From contig JAUICH010000001.1 of NCBI GenBank assembly GCA_030427505.1, positions 1-64,000 of the forward strand: 64,000 nt of DNA, read 5' to 3'. A program made the translations under genes and the position numbers. Position 1 is the first letter of the stretch. The number at the start of each line of letters is the position of its first letter. The DNA comes from Verrucomicrobiia bacterium (GTDB taxonomy: Bacteria > Verrucomicrobiota > Verrucomicrobiia > Verrucomicrobiales > DEV007). Below are positions 44,995 through 54,331 of this stretch, piece by piece. The notes beneath the pieces are model-generated. The model saw only the letters and a program-made list of their open reading frames with translations. It was not told the DNA's origin and ran no database searches.

Positions 44995-45969
44995 ATGCAG
45001 GCCGTTTTAGAGACCGTTCGCCTGGGCGAGTTCCAGTCCCTCGCGGTGCGCGCCTACACCCAACCTGCCTTTGACGCGCCCTGGCATTTCCACCCGGAGC
45101 TGGAACTGACCCTTATCCGGGAGGGCGTGGGGGAGCGGTTCGTGGGGGACAGCATCGAGCCCTATGGGCCGGGCGACCTTGTACTGCTGGGAGCGAATTT
45201 GCCTCACTACTGGCGCAGCCGCTTGTCCACGCCGGGTAAGAAGGGAGGGGACAGAGCAAGCGGAGCCGCTACGCCCTCCAGCGCCGTGGTGGTCCACTTC
45301 CGGGAATCTCTCCTCGGGGGCGATTCGAAAAGTTCCTCGTTGCCACCGGTACCGGAGTTTGCCGGCATTCGCGCCCTGCTGGCCCGTGCGCCGCGGGGCG
45401 TCGCCTTTACCCGGCCGGATAAGACGGACCTCGTCGCCGCCATGGAATCCCTGGCGGATATGGAATCGGAGGAGGACGGCGTTGGCGCGGGGCGGGTCAT
45501 TCGATTCTATGAAATCCTACACCGGCTCAGCCGGGAAGCGGAACACCACCAGCGGGAACTGGCCAGCCCGGCTCACCTCAGTCTGCGGAATGAAAAAAGC
45601 GTGCGGCGGCTCAACCAGGCGGCGAACTTCGTCTTTGCCCACCTCGGCGGCCCCATCCGGCTGGAGGATGTCGCTAGCGCCGCCGGCATGGGCGAGGCGG
45701 CGTTTTGCCGCTACTTCAAGCGTACCACGGGCCGTACCCTTACTCAGTTCATTGCCGAGCTACGGGTGAGCGAAGCCTGCAAACGCCTCGTGGAGAGTGG
45801 TGACACGAGCATTGCAGAGATCGCATTCGAGGCCGGGTTCGGTTCGCTCTCCAGCTTCAACAAGATTTTCCGCGAGCAAAAAGGGATGAGCCCGCGGGAA
45901 TACCGGGCGATGCGGGGGAGTCGCGCCGGGCGTAAAGGAAGGGGGAGCTCGTTTGTCCCCGCGCCTTGA
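44995..45969 (+). CDS. AraC-family transcriptional regulator
   Basis: 324 residues: an N-terminal cupin-like sensor (WHFHPELELTLI, YGPGDLVLLGANLPHYW) and a C-terminal double helix-turn-helix (GMGEAAFCRYFKRTTGRTL, IAEIAFEAGFGSLSSFNKIF). It should sense a small ligand, perhaps a sugar acid, and regulate the adjacent enolase-superfamily and gluconokinase genes. AGGAG precedes the ATG. Confidence 0.88.
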   Translation: MQAVLETVRLGEFQSLAVRAYTQPAFDAPWHFHPELELTLIREGVGERFVGDSIEPYGPGDLVLLGANLPHYWRSRLSTPGKKGGDRASGAATPSSAVVVHFRESLLGGDSKSSSLPPVPEFAGIRALLARAPRGVAFTRPDKTDLVAAMESLADMESEEDGVGAGRVIRFYEILHRLSREAEHHQRELASPAHLSLRNEKSVRRLNQAANFVFAHLGGPIRLEDVASAAGMGEAAFCRYFKRTTGRTLTQFIAELRVSEACKRLVESGDTSIAEIAFEAGFGSLSSFNKIFREQKGMSPREYRAMRGSRAGRKGRGSSFVPAP

Positions 45970-46004
45970 CGCACGCCCCGCCTGCCCGTAACAACAGACT
46001 TATC

Positions 46005-47432
46005 ATGCCAAACCCCGCCGATAGCGCCGTGCAGGTCGTCGATGCCGCCCTGTGGTTCCTGCCCGTGACAATGCGGATGCCGCTGAAATTCGGCAGCCAG
46101 GTGCTGGACAGCGTTACCTGCGCCCGCGCCTGCGTGAAAGTAAAGGCCGCCGATGGCCGCGAAGCCGAGGGATGGGGCGAGACGCCGCTCAGCGTGGGCT
46201 GGGTGTGGCCGTCCTCCATCGGCTACGAAGACCGGCACCAGGCGCTGAAGGATTTCACGATCCAGCTGGGCGAAGCCTTGCGCGAGTTCTCCGAGACCGG
46301 GCATGCGCTGGAGATTGGGCACGCCTTTATCGAAGGCCGCCTCTTCGAACTTCAGGACGCGTTTAACGCGAATCGCGCGCCCGAAGCCGCCCTGCCACAC
46401 CTGGCGGCACTGGTGTGTTTTTCCCTCTACGACATCGCGGTTCACGATGCCTATGGGCGCCTGCATGGGAAGCCCGTATATGAAACCTACAACGCGGACT
46501 GGCTGAGCCGGGACCTTTCCACATACCTGGAGCCCTCCGCGGATGCCGCAGTGTCGTTCGAAGGGAAATACCCCGCCGATTTCCTCGATGCCGATCCGCC
46601 GGCGCAACTGCCCGTCTGGCACCTCGTGGGCGGGCTGGACCCGATTTGGAGCGACGACCTGACTGGCAGCGAGCCGGACGACGGTTACCCCGTGCTCCTC
46701 CGGGACTGGATTCGCCGGGACGGTCTGGATTGCCTGAAGATCAAGCTGCGCGGCAACGACGCGGCCTGGGACTACGAGCGCCTCATCCGCATCGGCGAGA
46801 TCGCGGAGGAAGAAAACGTCAACTGGCTGACCGCGGACTTCAACTGCACCGTCACCGATCCCGCCTACGTAAACGACATCCTGGACCGGCTGAAGGACGA
46901 AGCGCCGCGCACCTATCAGCGGATTCTTTATGTGGAGCAGCCCTTTCCCTACGACTTGGAGAAGAACCGGATCGACGTGCATAGCGTGAGCGCGCGTAAG
47001 CCGCTTTTCATGGACGAAAGCGCGCACGACTGGCGTTTTGTCCGGATGGGGCGGGAACTCGGCTGGACCGGCGTGGCCTTGAAGACCTGCAAGACCCAGA
47101 CCGGTGCCCTGCTCAGCCTGTGCTGGGCCAAGGCCCATGGCATGACGCTGATGGTCCAGGACCTGACGAACCCCATGCTGGCGCAGGTGCCGCACGTCCA
47201 GCTCGCCGCGCACGCGGGCACCATCATGGGCGTGGAGAGCAATGGCATGCAGTTCTACCCGGCGGCCTCGCTGCCCGAGCAGGCGGTGCATCCGGGGCTT
47301 TACCAGCGGCGGGGTGGTGTGCTGGACCGGAGCACTCTGAATGGACCGGGCTTTGGCTATCGCCTGGATGAAGTGGAGCGCACCTTGCCCGAGCCCGCGC
47401 TGGAGTTTCATACGGCTGTTTCCGCCTCGTGA
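46005..47432 (+). CDS. Enolase-superfamily enzyme (mandelate racemase/muconate lactonizing type)
   Basis: 475 residues. The first catalytic Lys region (CLKIKLRGNDAAWDYERL), metal ligands in WLTADFNCTV, YVEQPFPYD and FMDESAHDW, and a late Lys in VALKTCKTQTG fit the superfamily. Substrates are usually sugar acids or N-succinyl amino acids. ATG at 46005 is used rather than an upstream TTG. Its end overlaps the gluconokinase start by four bases. Placement with AraC and gluconokinase suggests sugar-acid breakdown. Confidence 0.82.
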   Translation: MPNPADSAVQVVDAALWFLPVTMRMPLKFGSQVLDSVTCARACVKVKAADGREAEGWGETPLSVGWVWPSSIGYEDRHQALKDFTIQLGEALREFSETGHALEIGHAFIEGRLFELQDAFNANRAPEAALPHLAALVCFSLYDIAVHDAYGRLHGKPVYETYNADWLSRDLSTYLEPSADAAVSFEGKYPADFLDADPPAQLPVWHLVGGLDPIWSDDLTGSEPDDGYPVLLRDWIRRDGLDCLKIKLRGNDAAWDYERLIRIGEIAEEENVNWLTADFNCTVTDPAYVNDILDRLKDEAPRTYQRILYVEQPFPYDLEKNRIDVHSVSARKPLFMDESAHDWRFVRMGRELGWTGVALKTCKTQTGALLSLCWAKAHGMTLMVQDLTNPMLAQVPHVQLAAHAGTIMGVESNGMQFYPAASLPEQAVHPGLYQRRGGVLDRSTLNGPGFGYRLDEVERTLPEPALEFHTAVSAS

Positions 47433-47938
47433 GCGCGCGGCGGGTCATCATTCTCATGGGTGTGTCCGGCTGTGGGAAAACCACGGTGGGCGAAATGCTG
47501 GCGGAACGTACCGGCGGCGTGTTCCTGGATGGCGATAGCCTGCATCCGCCGGAAAACAAAGCCAAGATGGGCAAGGGTACTCCCCTGACGGACGAAGACC
47601 GCTGGCCGTGGTTCGACCGCATTCGTGCCGCCGTGGATGAAGCGGAAAAGGAACCGGTCTTCGTGGCCTGCTCCGCCCTGAAGCGGGCCTACCGGGACTA
47701 TCTAAGAAAAGGGATTCCTGGCGTGCGGGTGGTCTACATGAAGGGCAGCTACGATCTCATCCACAGCCGCATCGCGGACCGCGTGCACGAATACATGCCC
47801 GCCTCTCTGCTGGAGAGTCAGTTCAAGACCCTGGAAGAACCCGTGCCGGACGAAGGCGTGCTGGAGGTGGGGATCGGGGGCGAGCCGGGGGAGATCGTGG
47901 AAAGAATCTTGGAGCGGTGCGGCTCGATTTTGGGGTAG
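47429..47938 (+). CDS. gntK: Gluconokinase
   Basis: 169 residues. The P-loop is GVSGCGKTT, with GDSLHPPENKAKMGKGTPLT and RWPWF typical of gluconokinases that make 6-phosphogluconate. The gene overlaps the enolase-superfamily gene (GTGA), so they are translationally coupled. The product would feed the pentose phosphate or Entner-Doudoroff route. Confidence 0.9.
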   Translation: MSARRVIILMGVSGCGKTTVGEMLAERTGGVFLDGDSLHPPENKAKMGKGTPLTDEDRWPWFDRIRAAVDEAEKEPVFVACSALKRAYRDYLRKGIPGVRVVYMKGSYDLIHSRIADRVHEYMPASLLESQFKTLEEPVPDEGVLEVGIGGEPGEIVERILERCGSILG

Positions 47939-48036
47939 AGATAGAAGTTTTTGGAACTCCGCATAGGAATTTAGGTGAAGCTCTTGGAGGCCCGAAAGGT
48001 CTGTTTCTATGCGGCGTCCATCGGAACCGGGCTGGA
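47939..48036. other. Short gap before the hairpin array
   Basis: No gene seen. A weak GGCCCG-AAAGGTC-type hairpin lies near 47989. Confidence 0.3.
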
Positions 48037-48253
48037 AGGCCTTCAGGCCTGGAATACGCGGACAAAAAGGGATTGCGGCCTGGAAGGCCGCTCGCGAGTC
48101 TCTGAATGTTTTCCAAGCGCGACCATTGCAGCTGATGCCAAACGGAAACGGGCTACGCAAGTTCGCGAGCGGCCCTCCAGGCCGCATTTCATTACCGCGA
48201 GAACTAACCAGGGCTAAAGCCCCTGGGTTTGTGCGACCGGCCTTTCAGGCCGG
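48037..48253. repeat. Second array of short hairpins
   Basis: At least five hairpins: AGGCC/GGCCT near 48037-48050, GCGGCCT-GGA-AGGCCGC (48075-48091), GCGGCC-CTCCA-GGCCGC (48169-48185), a CCAGGG/CCCTGG pair (48208-48226), and CCGGCCT-TTC-AGGCCGG (48237-48253). The third has the same CTCCA loop as a hairpin at 221-237. The family resemblance to 43029-43267 is clear; copies differ in stem sequence but keep the loop type. Confidence 0.72.
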
Positions 48254-48287
48254 ACGTGGCCTTGGCGAGCGGCGGCGTTGTCTTTTT

Positions 48288-48662
48288 CTAGAGCATTTTA
48301 AACTGAATCGTAGCCGCTCTTATCAGAGCTTGGCGCCGATGAAGATCATCTGGAGTCGCCGAGAGGCAAAGGTGGAACGCGATCTCCGAGCGCGTTCGCG
48401 AAAGTAGAACCAGCAGACCTTTCATCTTTGTTTGGACATCGATTCCATCGGCAGAGGACCGCCGGGGACGCTGTATCACTTCGCGAGTCCCTCGCCGCCA
48501 CCAATCGGTAGCCCGGTTTGCGAGTTCCTCGCCCGTCGCCTCGACCCGATCCTTCCAGCATCTCATGCTCCCGGTAATTCCGCCGGTAGCCGAGACTTCC
48601 GCCACATTTGGTGGTCATAGCGGATACAATTTCCGGCTACAGTTTTTCGAAAACTGCTCTAG
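48288..48662. mobile_element. 375-bp repeat element with imperfect inverted ends
   Basis: The left end reads CTAGAGCATTTTAAACTG and the right end, inverted, reads CTAGAGCAGTTTTCGAAAAA; both continue into TAGCCG. The interior holds a GAACGCG/CGCGTTC hairpin at 48373-48397 and the 24-bp sequence found again at 41741. No gene is visible and no target duplication is seen. It looks like a nonautonomous element or a composite structured repeat. Confidence 0.55.
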
Positions 48663-48707
48663 GAGCCGCTGAAGCGCATTTGCAACCAGCCAGAGCAGCC
48701 TAGTTTT

Positions 48708-49433
48708 CTACTGAGCAATCCGCGCGTACTCCCGCTGCACGCGGCTGATGAACCAGTTCCAGGTGGCTCCGGGCTTACCATTTTCGAGCAGGAAATGAGG
48801 GCAGTTTTTGTTCGGCGGGTCGTACTTGTAGCGGGGCCAGTGGTAGTGTGGCACCACGTTGGAAATGGGGATGTGGTGATAGTACATTAGGGAGGCCGTG
48901 AGCTTGGCCGTGCGGTCCATGGTGCGTAGCATGTCATTGCCCCGGTGCTCGCACATTTCGATACCGATGGAGTAGTTGTTCCCTGGTCCGTCAAAGTCCG
49001 CGTGTTCACCCTGTTCGTTGGTGGGCATGTGCTGGATGACCACGTCTTCCTGCACCGTGAAATGCCAGATCAGGTAGCCGGTGCGCCCGCCGCGGAGGGC
49101 GCCGCGGTGCAGGGCCTTGGCGTGGTCCCAGGCGTCTCCCGTGGGGTTCTGGGTGCTGTGGATGGTAATATAGCGCGGCGTCATGGGCCGGTTGTATTTC
49201 CGGCCATAGCGGCCCTTGGGCACGAAGGATTGCCTCAGGTTGATCTCCCGCGTCAATTGCGCCGCCGGGATGCGGTGGGTGGATACGGGGCCCATGGCGG
49301 CCTCCCAGGAACTGGCTCGAGACGAGGAACCCGTGCCGGCGCAGCCGGTTAGGAGATAAGCCAAACCACAGAGGGCAAGCAGCTTGACAACTCGTTGGCG
49401 AAGAACGGCGCGGAGCACGCGGGTAAGAAGCAT
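48708..49433 (-). CDS. N-acetylmuramoyl-L-alanine amidase, lipoprotein
   Basis: 241 residues with a signal peptide and lipobox at C31 (LLTGCAG). The amidase_2 domain has zinc-ligand-like histidines: ITIHSTQNP, WHFTVQED and NKNCPHF. It would cleave the amide bond between muramic acid and the peptide in peptidoglycan. It sits on the minus strand opposite the hydrolase gene. Confidence 0.85.
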   Translation of the reverse strand: MLLTRVLRAVLRQRVVKLLALCGLAYLLTGCAGTGSSSRASSWEAAMGPVSTHRIPAAQLTREINLRQSFVPKGRYGRKYNRPMTPRYITIHSTQNPTGDAWDHAKALHRGALRGGRTGYLIWHFTVQEDVVIQHMPTNEQGEHADFDGPGNNYSIGIEMCEHRGNDMLRTMDRTAKLTASLMYYHHIPISNVVPHYHWPRYKYDPPNKNCPHFLLENGKPGATWNWFISRVQREYARIAQ

Positions 49434-49617
49434 GGAGCAACGTAGCCGGTCAAGCGGGAAAGGCGTCCGTGAAATCGTCTCCCCCCCTGACCGGCCGCCT
49501 TTTTGGCCACAGTCCCCCCAAGTTGCCCGATTGGAAAAACCTCTGGCTTCGAAAGGGCAGTCTCTCTATGAAAGAGGTGAATCATCAACGGCTCCAACAC
49601 CTGACCCCTACGCTTCC

Positions 49618-51873
49618 ATGCACCCACGGCTCTGCCATTGTTTCGTTGGCCTCCTTGCCGCCTTTCTTTCATCCGCAACCGGCCAAGCCGCCCCGCGCGC
49701 GTTACCTGAAGGCGTCCTGCCCGCCGATTCCCGTTTGGGAGAACTGACCACGCTGAATGACTACCACCCCTTCCGGCCGGTGGCTTCCGCCGCGGACTGG
49801 GAGATCCGGCGGGAAGAAATCGTCCGCCGCGTCCAAGTGGGGGCGGGGCTGTGGCCCATGCCAGAAAAAACGCCGCTGAACGCCGTGATTCACGGCGCCA
49901 TCGACATGGGGGACTACACCGTGGAGAAAGTGTATTTCGAATCTCTGCCCGGTCACTTGGTGACGGGCAATCTCTACCGGCCCAAGGGGAAGAAACCGGG
50001 GCCGGAAGGTTACCCCGGAGTGTTGTGCCCGCACGGGCACTGGGCGAACTCCCGTTTTTACGATCTGGAGGCCAGCGGCGGAGAGAAAGCGGTAAAGGAA
50101 CTCCTCGCCATCGGCGCGGAGCGATTCTGGAACGGCGCCCGCAACCACATCCAGGCGCGTTGCGTGCAACTCGCCCGCATGGGCTGCGTGGTCTTTCACT
50201 ATGATATGATCGGCTACTCGGATTCGCTGCAATTTCCCGAGCACCGCGAAGGCCCTCGCGACAAAATGAACGATCCCGGTTGGGGAAAATGGGGCCTGGT
50301 CAGTCCCCGGGCCGGTGCGTGGCTGCAGACCCACTTTGGGCTTCAGACCTGGAACAGCGAGCGCTCCCTGGACTTTCTGTTGGAGCAGCCGGAGGTGGAT
50401 AAGGACAGGATACTGGTTACTGGCGCCAGCGGCGGAGCCACTCAGACGATGATGCTCACCGCCATTGATTCCCGGGTGGACGCGGCCTTCCCCGCCGTCA
50501 TGACCTCCACCGCCATGCAGGGTGGCTGCACCTGCGAGAACACTTTCTACCTCCGCATCGGCCAGGGAAACGTGGACATCGCCGCCACCACCGCGCCGCG
50601 CCCGCTGGGGATCACTTCAGCGGACGACTGGACCATTGAGTTGGAGGAGAAGGGCTACCCGGACTTGTTTAATCTCTTCGCCATGGTGGGCGCGAAAAAC
50701 CATTTCGAGGCGCATTTTAATACGCAGTTCAAGCATAACTACAATTATGTGTCTCGCGAGCAAATGTATCAATTCGTGAACCAGCATTTCGGTCTGGGTC
50801 TTGAAGAACCGGTGCTGGAAAGCGACTTCGAATACCTCGGCGAAGAACAGCTCACCGTGTTTGACGAGGCGCACCCCCGGCCCTCCGGCGATCAAACAGG
50901 CGATGCTCACGAACGGCACGTCTGCGAATGGTGGGCGGCGGACGCCCGCAAACAAATCGCGCCGCTCCTGGCGCCGGAAGATGCTGAAACGCTCGTCAAA
51001 GCGCGGGACGTGCTGGGCGGAGCCGTGTCGGTCATGATCGGCCGGACCGTGCCGCTGGCGGCGGACGTGAGTTTCGATCTTTCGGAAAAGGAAGAGAAAC
51101 CCGGTTACACCCTCCTGACCGGCCTGGTAAGAAACGACAAACACGGAGAAGAAATTCCCGCCGCTTTCGCCCACCCGGCAAACTGGAGCGGCCAGGTGGT
51201 TCTGTGGATCTTCCCGGAGGGAAAAGCCGGGATGTTCGAAGGCGGTGGCGCACTGATACCCGCAGTGCAAAAGCTGGTGGACCAGGGAGTGGCGGTGATG
51301 GGAGCGGACCTGCTCTACCAGGGAGAGTTTCTGAACCCTGGGGAAGAGGTGACCGAAAACCGCCGGGTGTCCTACCCTGGTAGTGCGGACAAACCCGGCC
51401 AGTCCTGGCGGGCTTCTTCCGTTTACCGCTATGGCTACAACGACGCCGTGTTTGCCCAGCGGGTGCATGATATTCTGACCTGCATCAGCTTTGTCCGGAA
51501 TCACGAAAAGTGGGACGTGAAGCGTCTTTCCGTGGTGGGGCTGGAAGGCGCGGGGCATTGGGTGGCCGCCGCCCGGGCCGTTGCGGGCAGCGACATCGAC
51601 CGGGCCGCCATCCGCACGGAAGACTTCCGCTTCGCGAACCTAAGCTCTGACTGGGACATCGATTTCCTTCCCGGCGCCGTGAAGTATGGCGACGTGGCGG
51701 GCTTTCTGGTTCTCTCAGCGCCGGACTCCCTCTGGCTGGCTGACAATGACGAAACCCTCCGCTCCCACCTGACCGCCACCTACCAGACCGCGGGCAGCCC
51801 GGACGCGCTGCATTTTTACGGCGGTACCCCGGGCGACCTGACTCAGTCCGTGGTGGACTACCTGACAAAGTAA
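49618..51873 (+). CDS. Secreted alpha/beta hydrolase (acetylxylan esterase-like)
   Basis: 751 residues with a signal peptide (about 1-25). The esterase domain has the nucleophile elbow GASGGATQT (S271) and region LCPHGHWANSRFYD. A long C-terminal region may be a second hydrolase-like domain (GLEGAGHWVAAARAVAG). The ATG at 49618 is chosen because a signal peptide begins there. It may deacetylate polysaccharides; no substrate is known. The next gene starts 27 bases downstream. Confidence 0.75.
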   Translation: MHPRLCHCFVGLLAAFLSSATGQAAPRALPEGVLPADSRLGELTTLNDYHPFRPVASAADWEIRREEIVRRVQVGAGLWPMPEKTPLNAVIHGAIDMGDYTVEKVYFESLPGHLVTGNLYRPKGKKPGPEGYPGVLCPHGHWANSRFYDLEASGGEKAVKELLAIGAERFWNGARNHIQARCVQLARMGCVVFHYDMIGYSDSLQFPEHREGPRDKMNDPGWGKWGLVSPRAGAWLQTHFGLQTWNSERSLDFLLEQPEVDKDRILVTGASGGATQTMMLTAIDSRVDAAFPAVMTSTAMQGGCTCENTFYLRIGQGNVDIAATTAPRPLGITSADDWTIELEEKGYPDLFNLFAMVGAKNHFEAHFNTQFKHNYNYVSREQMYQFVNQHFGLGLEEPVLESDFEYLGEEQLTVFDEAHPRPSGDQTGDAHERHVCEWWAADARKQIAPLLAPEDAETLVKARDVLGGAVSVMIGRTVPLAADVSFDLSEKEEKPGYTLLTGLVRNDKHGEEIPAAFAHPANWSGQVVLWIFPEGKAGMFEGGGALIPAVQKLVDQGVAVMGADLLYQGEFLNPGEEVTENRRVSYPGSADKPGQSWRASSVYRYGYNDAVFAQRVHDILTCISFVRNHEKWDVKRLSVVGLEGAGHWVAAARAVAGSDIDRAAIRTEDFRFANLSSDWDIDFLPGAVKYGDVAGFLVLSAPDSLWLADNDETLRSHLTATYQTAGSPDALHFYGGTPGDLTQSVVDYLTK

Positions 51874-51900
51874 GAAATAACCCCGAATATTCTGTTTGCC

Positions 51901-53313
51901 ATGACGGACTCCCCCCATCCGGCATCGCGTCCGGTCCTGCAAAGAGCCGCTCTTGCCGCTCTATCGAGCCTGGTGTTGATCCTGTCCGGAACCGGCGTCG
52001 CCCAAGAAGCTCATGATGCTCAGGAAGAAACCCCGTGGAAAGCCGGCGCGGCAAAGGTGGAGATCACGCCGGAGGAGCTTATGTGGATGGCGGGCTACGG
52101 CTCCCGGAAGGCACCGGCGGAGGGAAAGCTGACACCCCTCTGGGCCAAAGCGCTGGCGCTGGAAGATGCCGAGGGAAATCGGGGCGTCATTGTTACGCTG
52201 GACCTGGTCGGCATCGGGAGAGAGCTGTCACGGAAAGTCTGCCAGACGCTGGAATCGGAATACGGGCTTGCCCGGCATCAGGTAGCGCTCTGCGTTTCCC
52301 ATACCCACAGTGGGCCGGTGGTGGGAAAAAATCTCGGACCGCTGCACTACTGGGTGGTGGATGACACTCAGAAACATCTCATCGAGGCCTATGCTGAAAG
52401 CCTGCACGGAAAGATCGTCCAAGTGGCGGGAGAGGCGTTGGCCCATCTTCAACCGGCCCGGGTGCAGTGGGGGAGCGGGAAGTGTACCTTCGCGGTGAAC
52501 CGGCGGGAAAACAAACCTTACACCTCCGTTCCGGAATGGCGGGAGAAAGGCACCCTGAAGGGTCCCGTGGATCACGACGTCCCCGTGCTCACGCTTCGTG
52601 ACGAAGCAGGCGCCGTTCAGGCGGTGTTGTTTGGCTATGCCTGTCACGCGACCGTGCTGAACGGAAACCAGTGGTGCGCTGACTATCCGGGTTATGCGCA
52701 GACAGCGCTGGAAGAAGCCTATCCCGGGGCCGTGGCACTTTTCTGGGCCGGATGCGGTGGCGACCAGAACCCGCTTCCCCGCCAGGAGATTCCCCTGGCC
52801 ATGGCTTATGGAGAGGAACTGGCTGCCGCCGTGGAAGATGTGATCAACGCCCCCATGGCGGTGCTCCCACCCATCTTGACCGGCGACTATGAAGAAATCG
52901 CCCTGCCGCTGGCCCAATTGCCTACGGGTGAGGAACTGAGGAAGACAATCCTCTCGGAAAATCGATTTGAAGCCGCCCGCGCGAAGCTCCTCATCGGCGA
53001 ACTCGAAGAAACGGGGGGGCTTGAGGCGGAGTATCCCTATCCCGTGCAGCGTTGGCGATTGGGCGGAGAAATTGATTTTGTGTTTCTCGGTGGCGAAGTG
53101 GTGGTGGACTATGCGCTCCGGCTTAAAAAAGAACGGCACGGACTCCGCACCTGGGTGGCGGGCTACAGCAATGACGTGATGGCATACATCCCCTCTCTCC
53201 GTGTCTTGAAGGAAGGCGGATACGAGGGCGGCGATTCCAATACCTACTACGGCCTGCCCGGCCTCTGGGCGCCGGAGGTGGAGGAAACCATTGTGAAAAC
53301 CGTCAACCGCTGA
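51901..53313 (+). CDS. Neutral/alkaline ceramidase-like secreted hydrolase
   Basis: 470 residues with a signal peptide (about 1-38). Metal-site motifs of the neutral ceramidase N-terminal domain are seen: CVSHTHSGPVVGK and later AGCGGDQNPLPR. These proteins are common in PVC bacteria and often have unknown substrates rather than ceramide. It is probably cotranscribed with the upstream hydrolase. Confidence 0.82.
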   Translation: MTDSPHPASRPVLQRAALAALSSLVLILSGTGVAQEAHDAQEETPWKAGAAKVEITPEELMWMAGYGSRKAPAEGKLTPLWAKALALEDAEGNRGVIVTLDLVGIGRELSRKVCQTLESEYGLARHQVALCVSHTHSGPVVGKNLGPLHYWVVDDTQKHLIEAYAESLHGKIVQVAGEALAHLQPARVQWGSGKCTFAVNRRENKPYTSVPEWREKGTLKGPVDHDVPVLTLRDEAGAVQAVLFGYACHATVLNGNQWCADYPGYAQTALEEAYPGAVALFWAGCGGDQNPLPRQEIPLAMAYGEELAAAVEDVINAPMAVLPPILTGDYEEIALPLAQLPTGEELRKTILSENRFEAARAKLLIGELEETGGLEAEYPYPVQRWRLGGEIDFVFLGGEVVVDYALRLKKERHGLRTWVAGYSNDVMAYIPSLRVLKEGGYEGGDSNTYYGLPGLWAPEVEETIVKTVNR

Positions 53314-53446
53314 CGGGCTCCGCGGCGAGAGTCCCGCTCAGAAAGTTTTCGTTCCGGTTCGGGAAGAAAGTACCCCCATCCGGCACCGCTCCCGCTTTCA
53401 TTTGACTCGCGATCCCGCGTCCACTAAAGGGTTTCGCTTGAACGCT
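53314..53446. other. Upstream region of the antiporter cluster
   Basis: An AAAGGG sequence (53426-53431) lies 6 bases before an in-frame TTG (53438). No consensus promoter is obvious. Confidence 0.35.
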
Positions 53447-53968
53447 ATGCTGTATCGCGTCCTCATCTTCTGCCTGCTTTTTGGCACCTGGATGGTGTTC
53501 AGCGGGATTTATGACGTCTTCCATCTGACCCTGGGAGTCATTTCGGCGGCGTGCGTTACCTGGATGTCCTCGGACATGCTCTTCGAGCATCGTGATTTTT
53601 CCCTGGGACAGAGGATCCGCCAGGGGGTGGGGCTGATCGGCTACTTGGTCTGGCTCCTTTACCAGATCGTACTGTCGAATATCGACGTTTTGAAAGTGGT
53701 GCTTTTTCCAGGAGGCATGAAGGACGTGGAACCCAGCATCGTGAAATTCCGGACAGGGCTGAAATCGGAGTTCGGAAAGTTTCTTCTCGCCAATTCCATC
53801 ACGCTGACGCCTGGCACCGTGACGGTGCGGATTGTGGGCGAAGACTTTTACGTGCATGCTCTGAATGAAAAAGCCGCCGCGGGATTGAATGGAGAAATGG
53901 AGCGGCGCATCGCCCGCGTCTTCGAGCCGGATAACGCGTTTGATTCCCTGGGCTCACGACATTCGTAG
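53447..53968 (+). CDS. mrpE: Mrp-type antiporter subunit E
   Basis: 173 residues. Two membrane helices near the N terminus, then a cytoplasmic domain with NSITLTPGTVTVRI, a signature of MrpE/MnhE. It is the first gene of an 11-gene antiporter cluster. ATG at 53447 is used; TTG at 53438, spaced well from AAAGGG, is an alternative. Confidence 0.88.
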   Translation: MLYRVLIFCLLFGTWMVFSGIYDVFHLTLGVISAACVTWMSSDMLFEHRDFSLGQRIRQGVGLIGYLVWLLYQIVLSNIDVLKVVLFPGGMKDVEPSIVKFRTGLKSEFGKFLLANSITLTPGTVTVRIVGEDFYVHALNEKAAAGLNGEMERRIARVFEPDNAFDSLGSRHS

Positions 53969-53994
53969 GATTGATTCGGCTTGCTTCAAGCACC

Positions 53995-54327
53995 ATGGAA
54001 ACCTTCTTCATCATTGCCGGGATCGTGCTCTTCACCACCATGTGGGCGGAGATCTACCGCGTGATGGCGGGCCCCACGGCAATCGACCGGATCGTGGCGG
54101 TGAACGTGATTGGCACAAAGACCACCGTTCTCCTGGTCTTTATCGGCACCATCTTTGGGCGGGTGGACATGTTTGTGGACTTTGCCTTGGCCTACGGCTT
54201 GCTGAACTTCGTCGGCTCCTTGGCTGCGTCCCGCTATTTTCACCGGTGTCTGCCTTACACCACCCCGATTGATGCTCCCGAAAAGCGGAAGAAAACCTCC
54301 GGCGGAAACCGCACGGAAATCTCCTGA
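53995..54327 (+). CDS. mrpF: Mrp-type antiporter subunit F
   Basis: 110 residues with three membrane segments. Typical features are YRVMAGPTAIDRIVAVNVIG and VDFALAYGLLNFVGS. It is a small subunit of the cation/proton antiporter. It lies 4 bases before mrpG. ATG at 53995 is used rather than the upstream in-frame start. Confidence 0.9.
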   Translation: METFFIIAGIVLFTTMWAEIYRVMAGPTAIDRIVAVNVIGTKTTVLLVFIGTIFGRVDMFVDFALAYGLLNFVGSLAASRYFHRCLPYTTPIDAPEKRKKTSGGNRTEIS

Positions 54328-54331
54328 TTCG

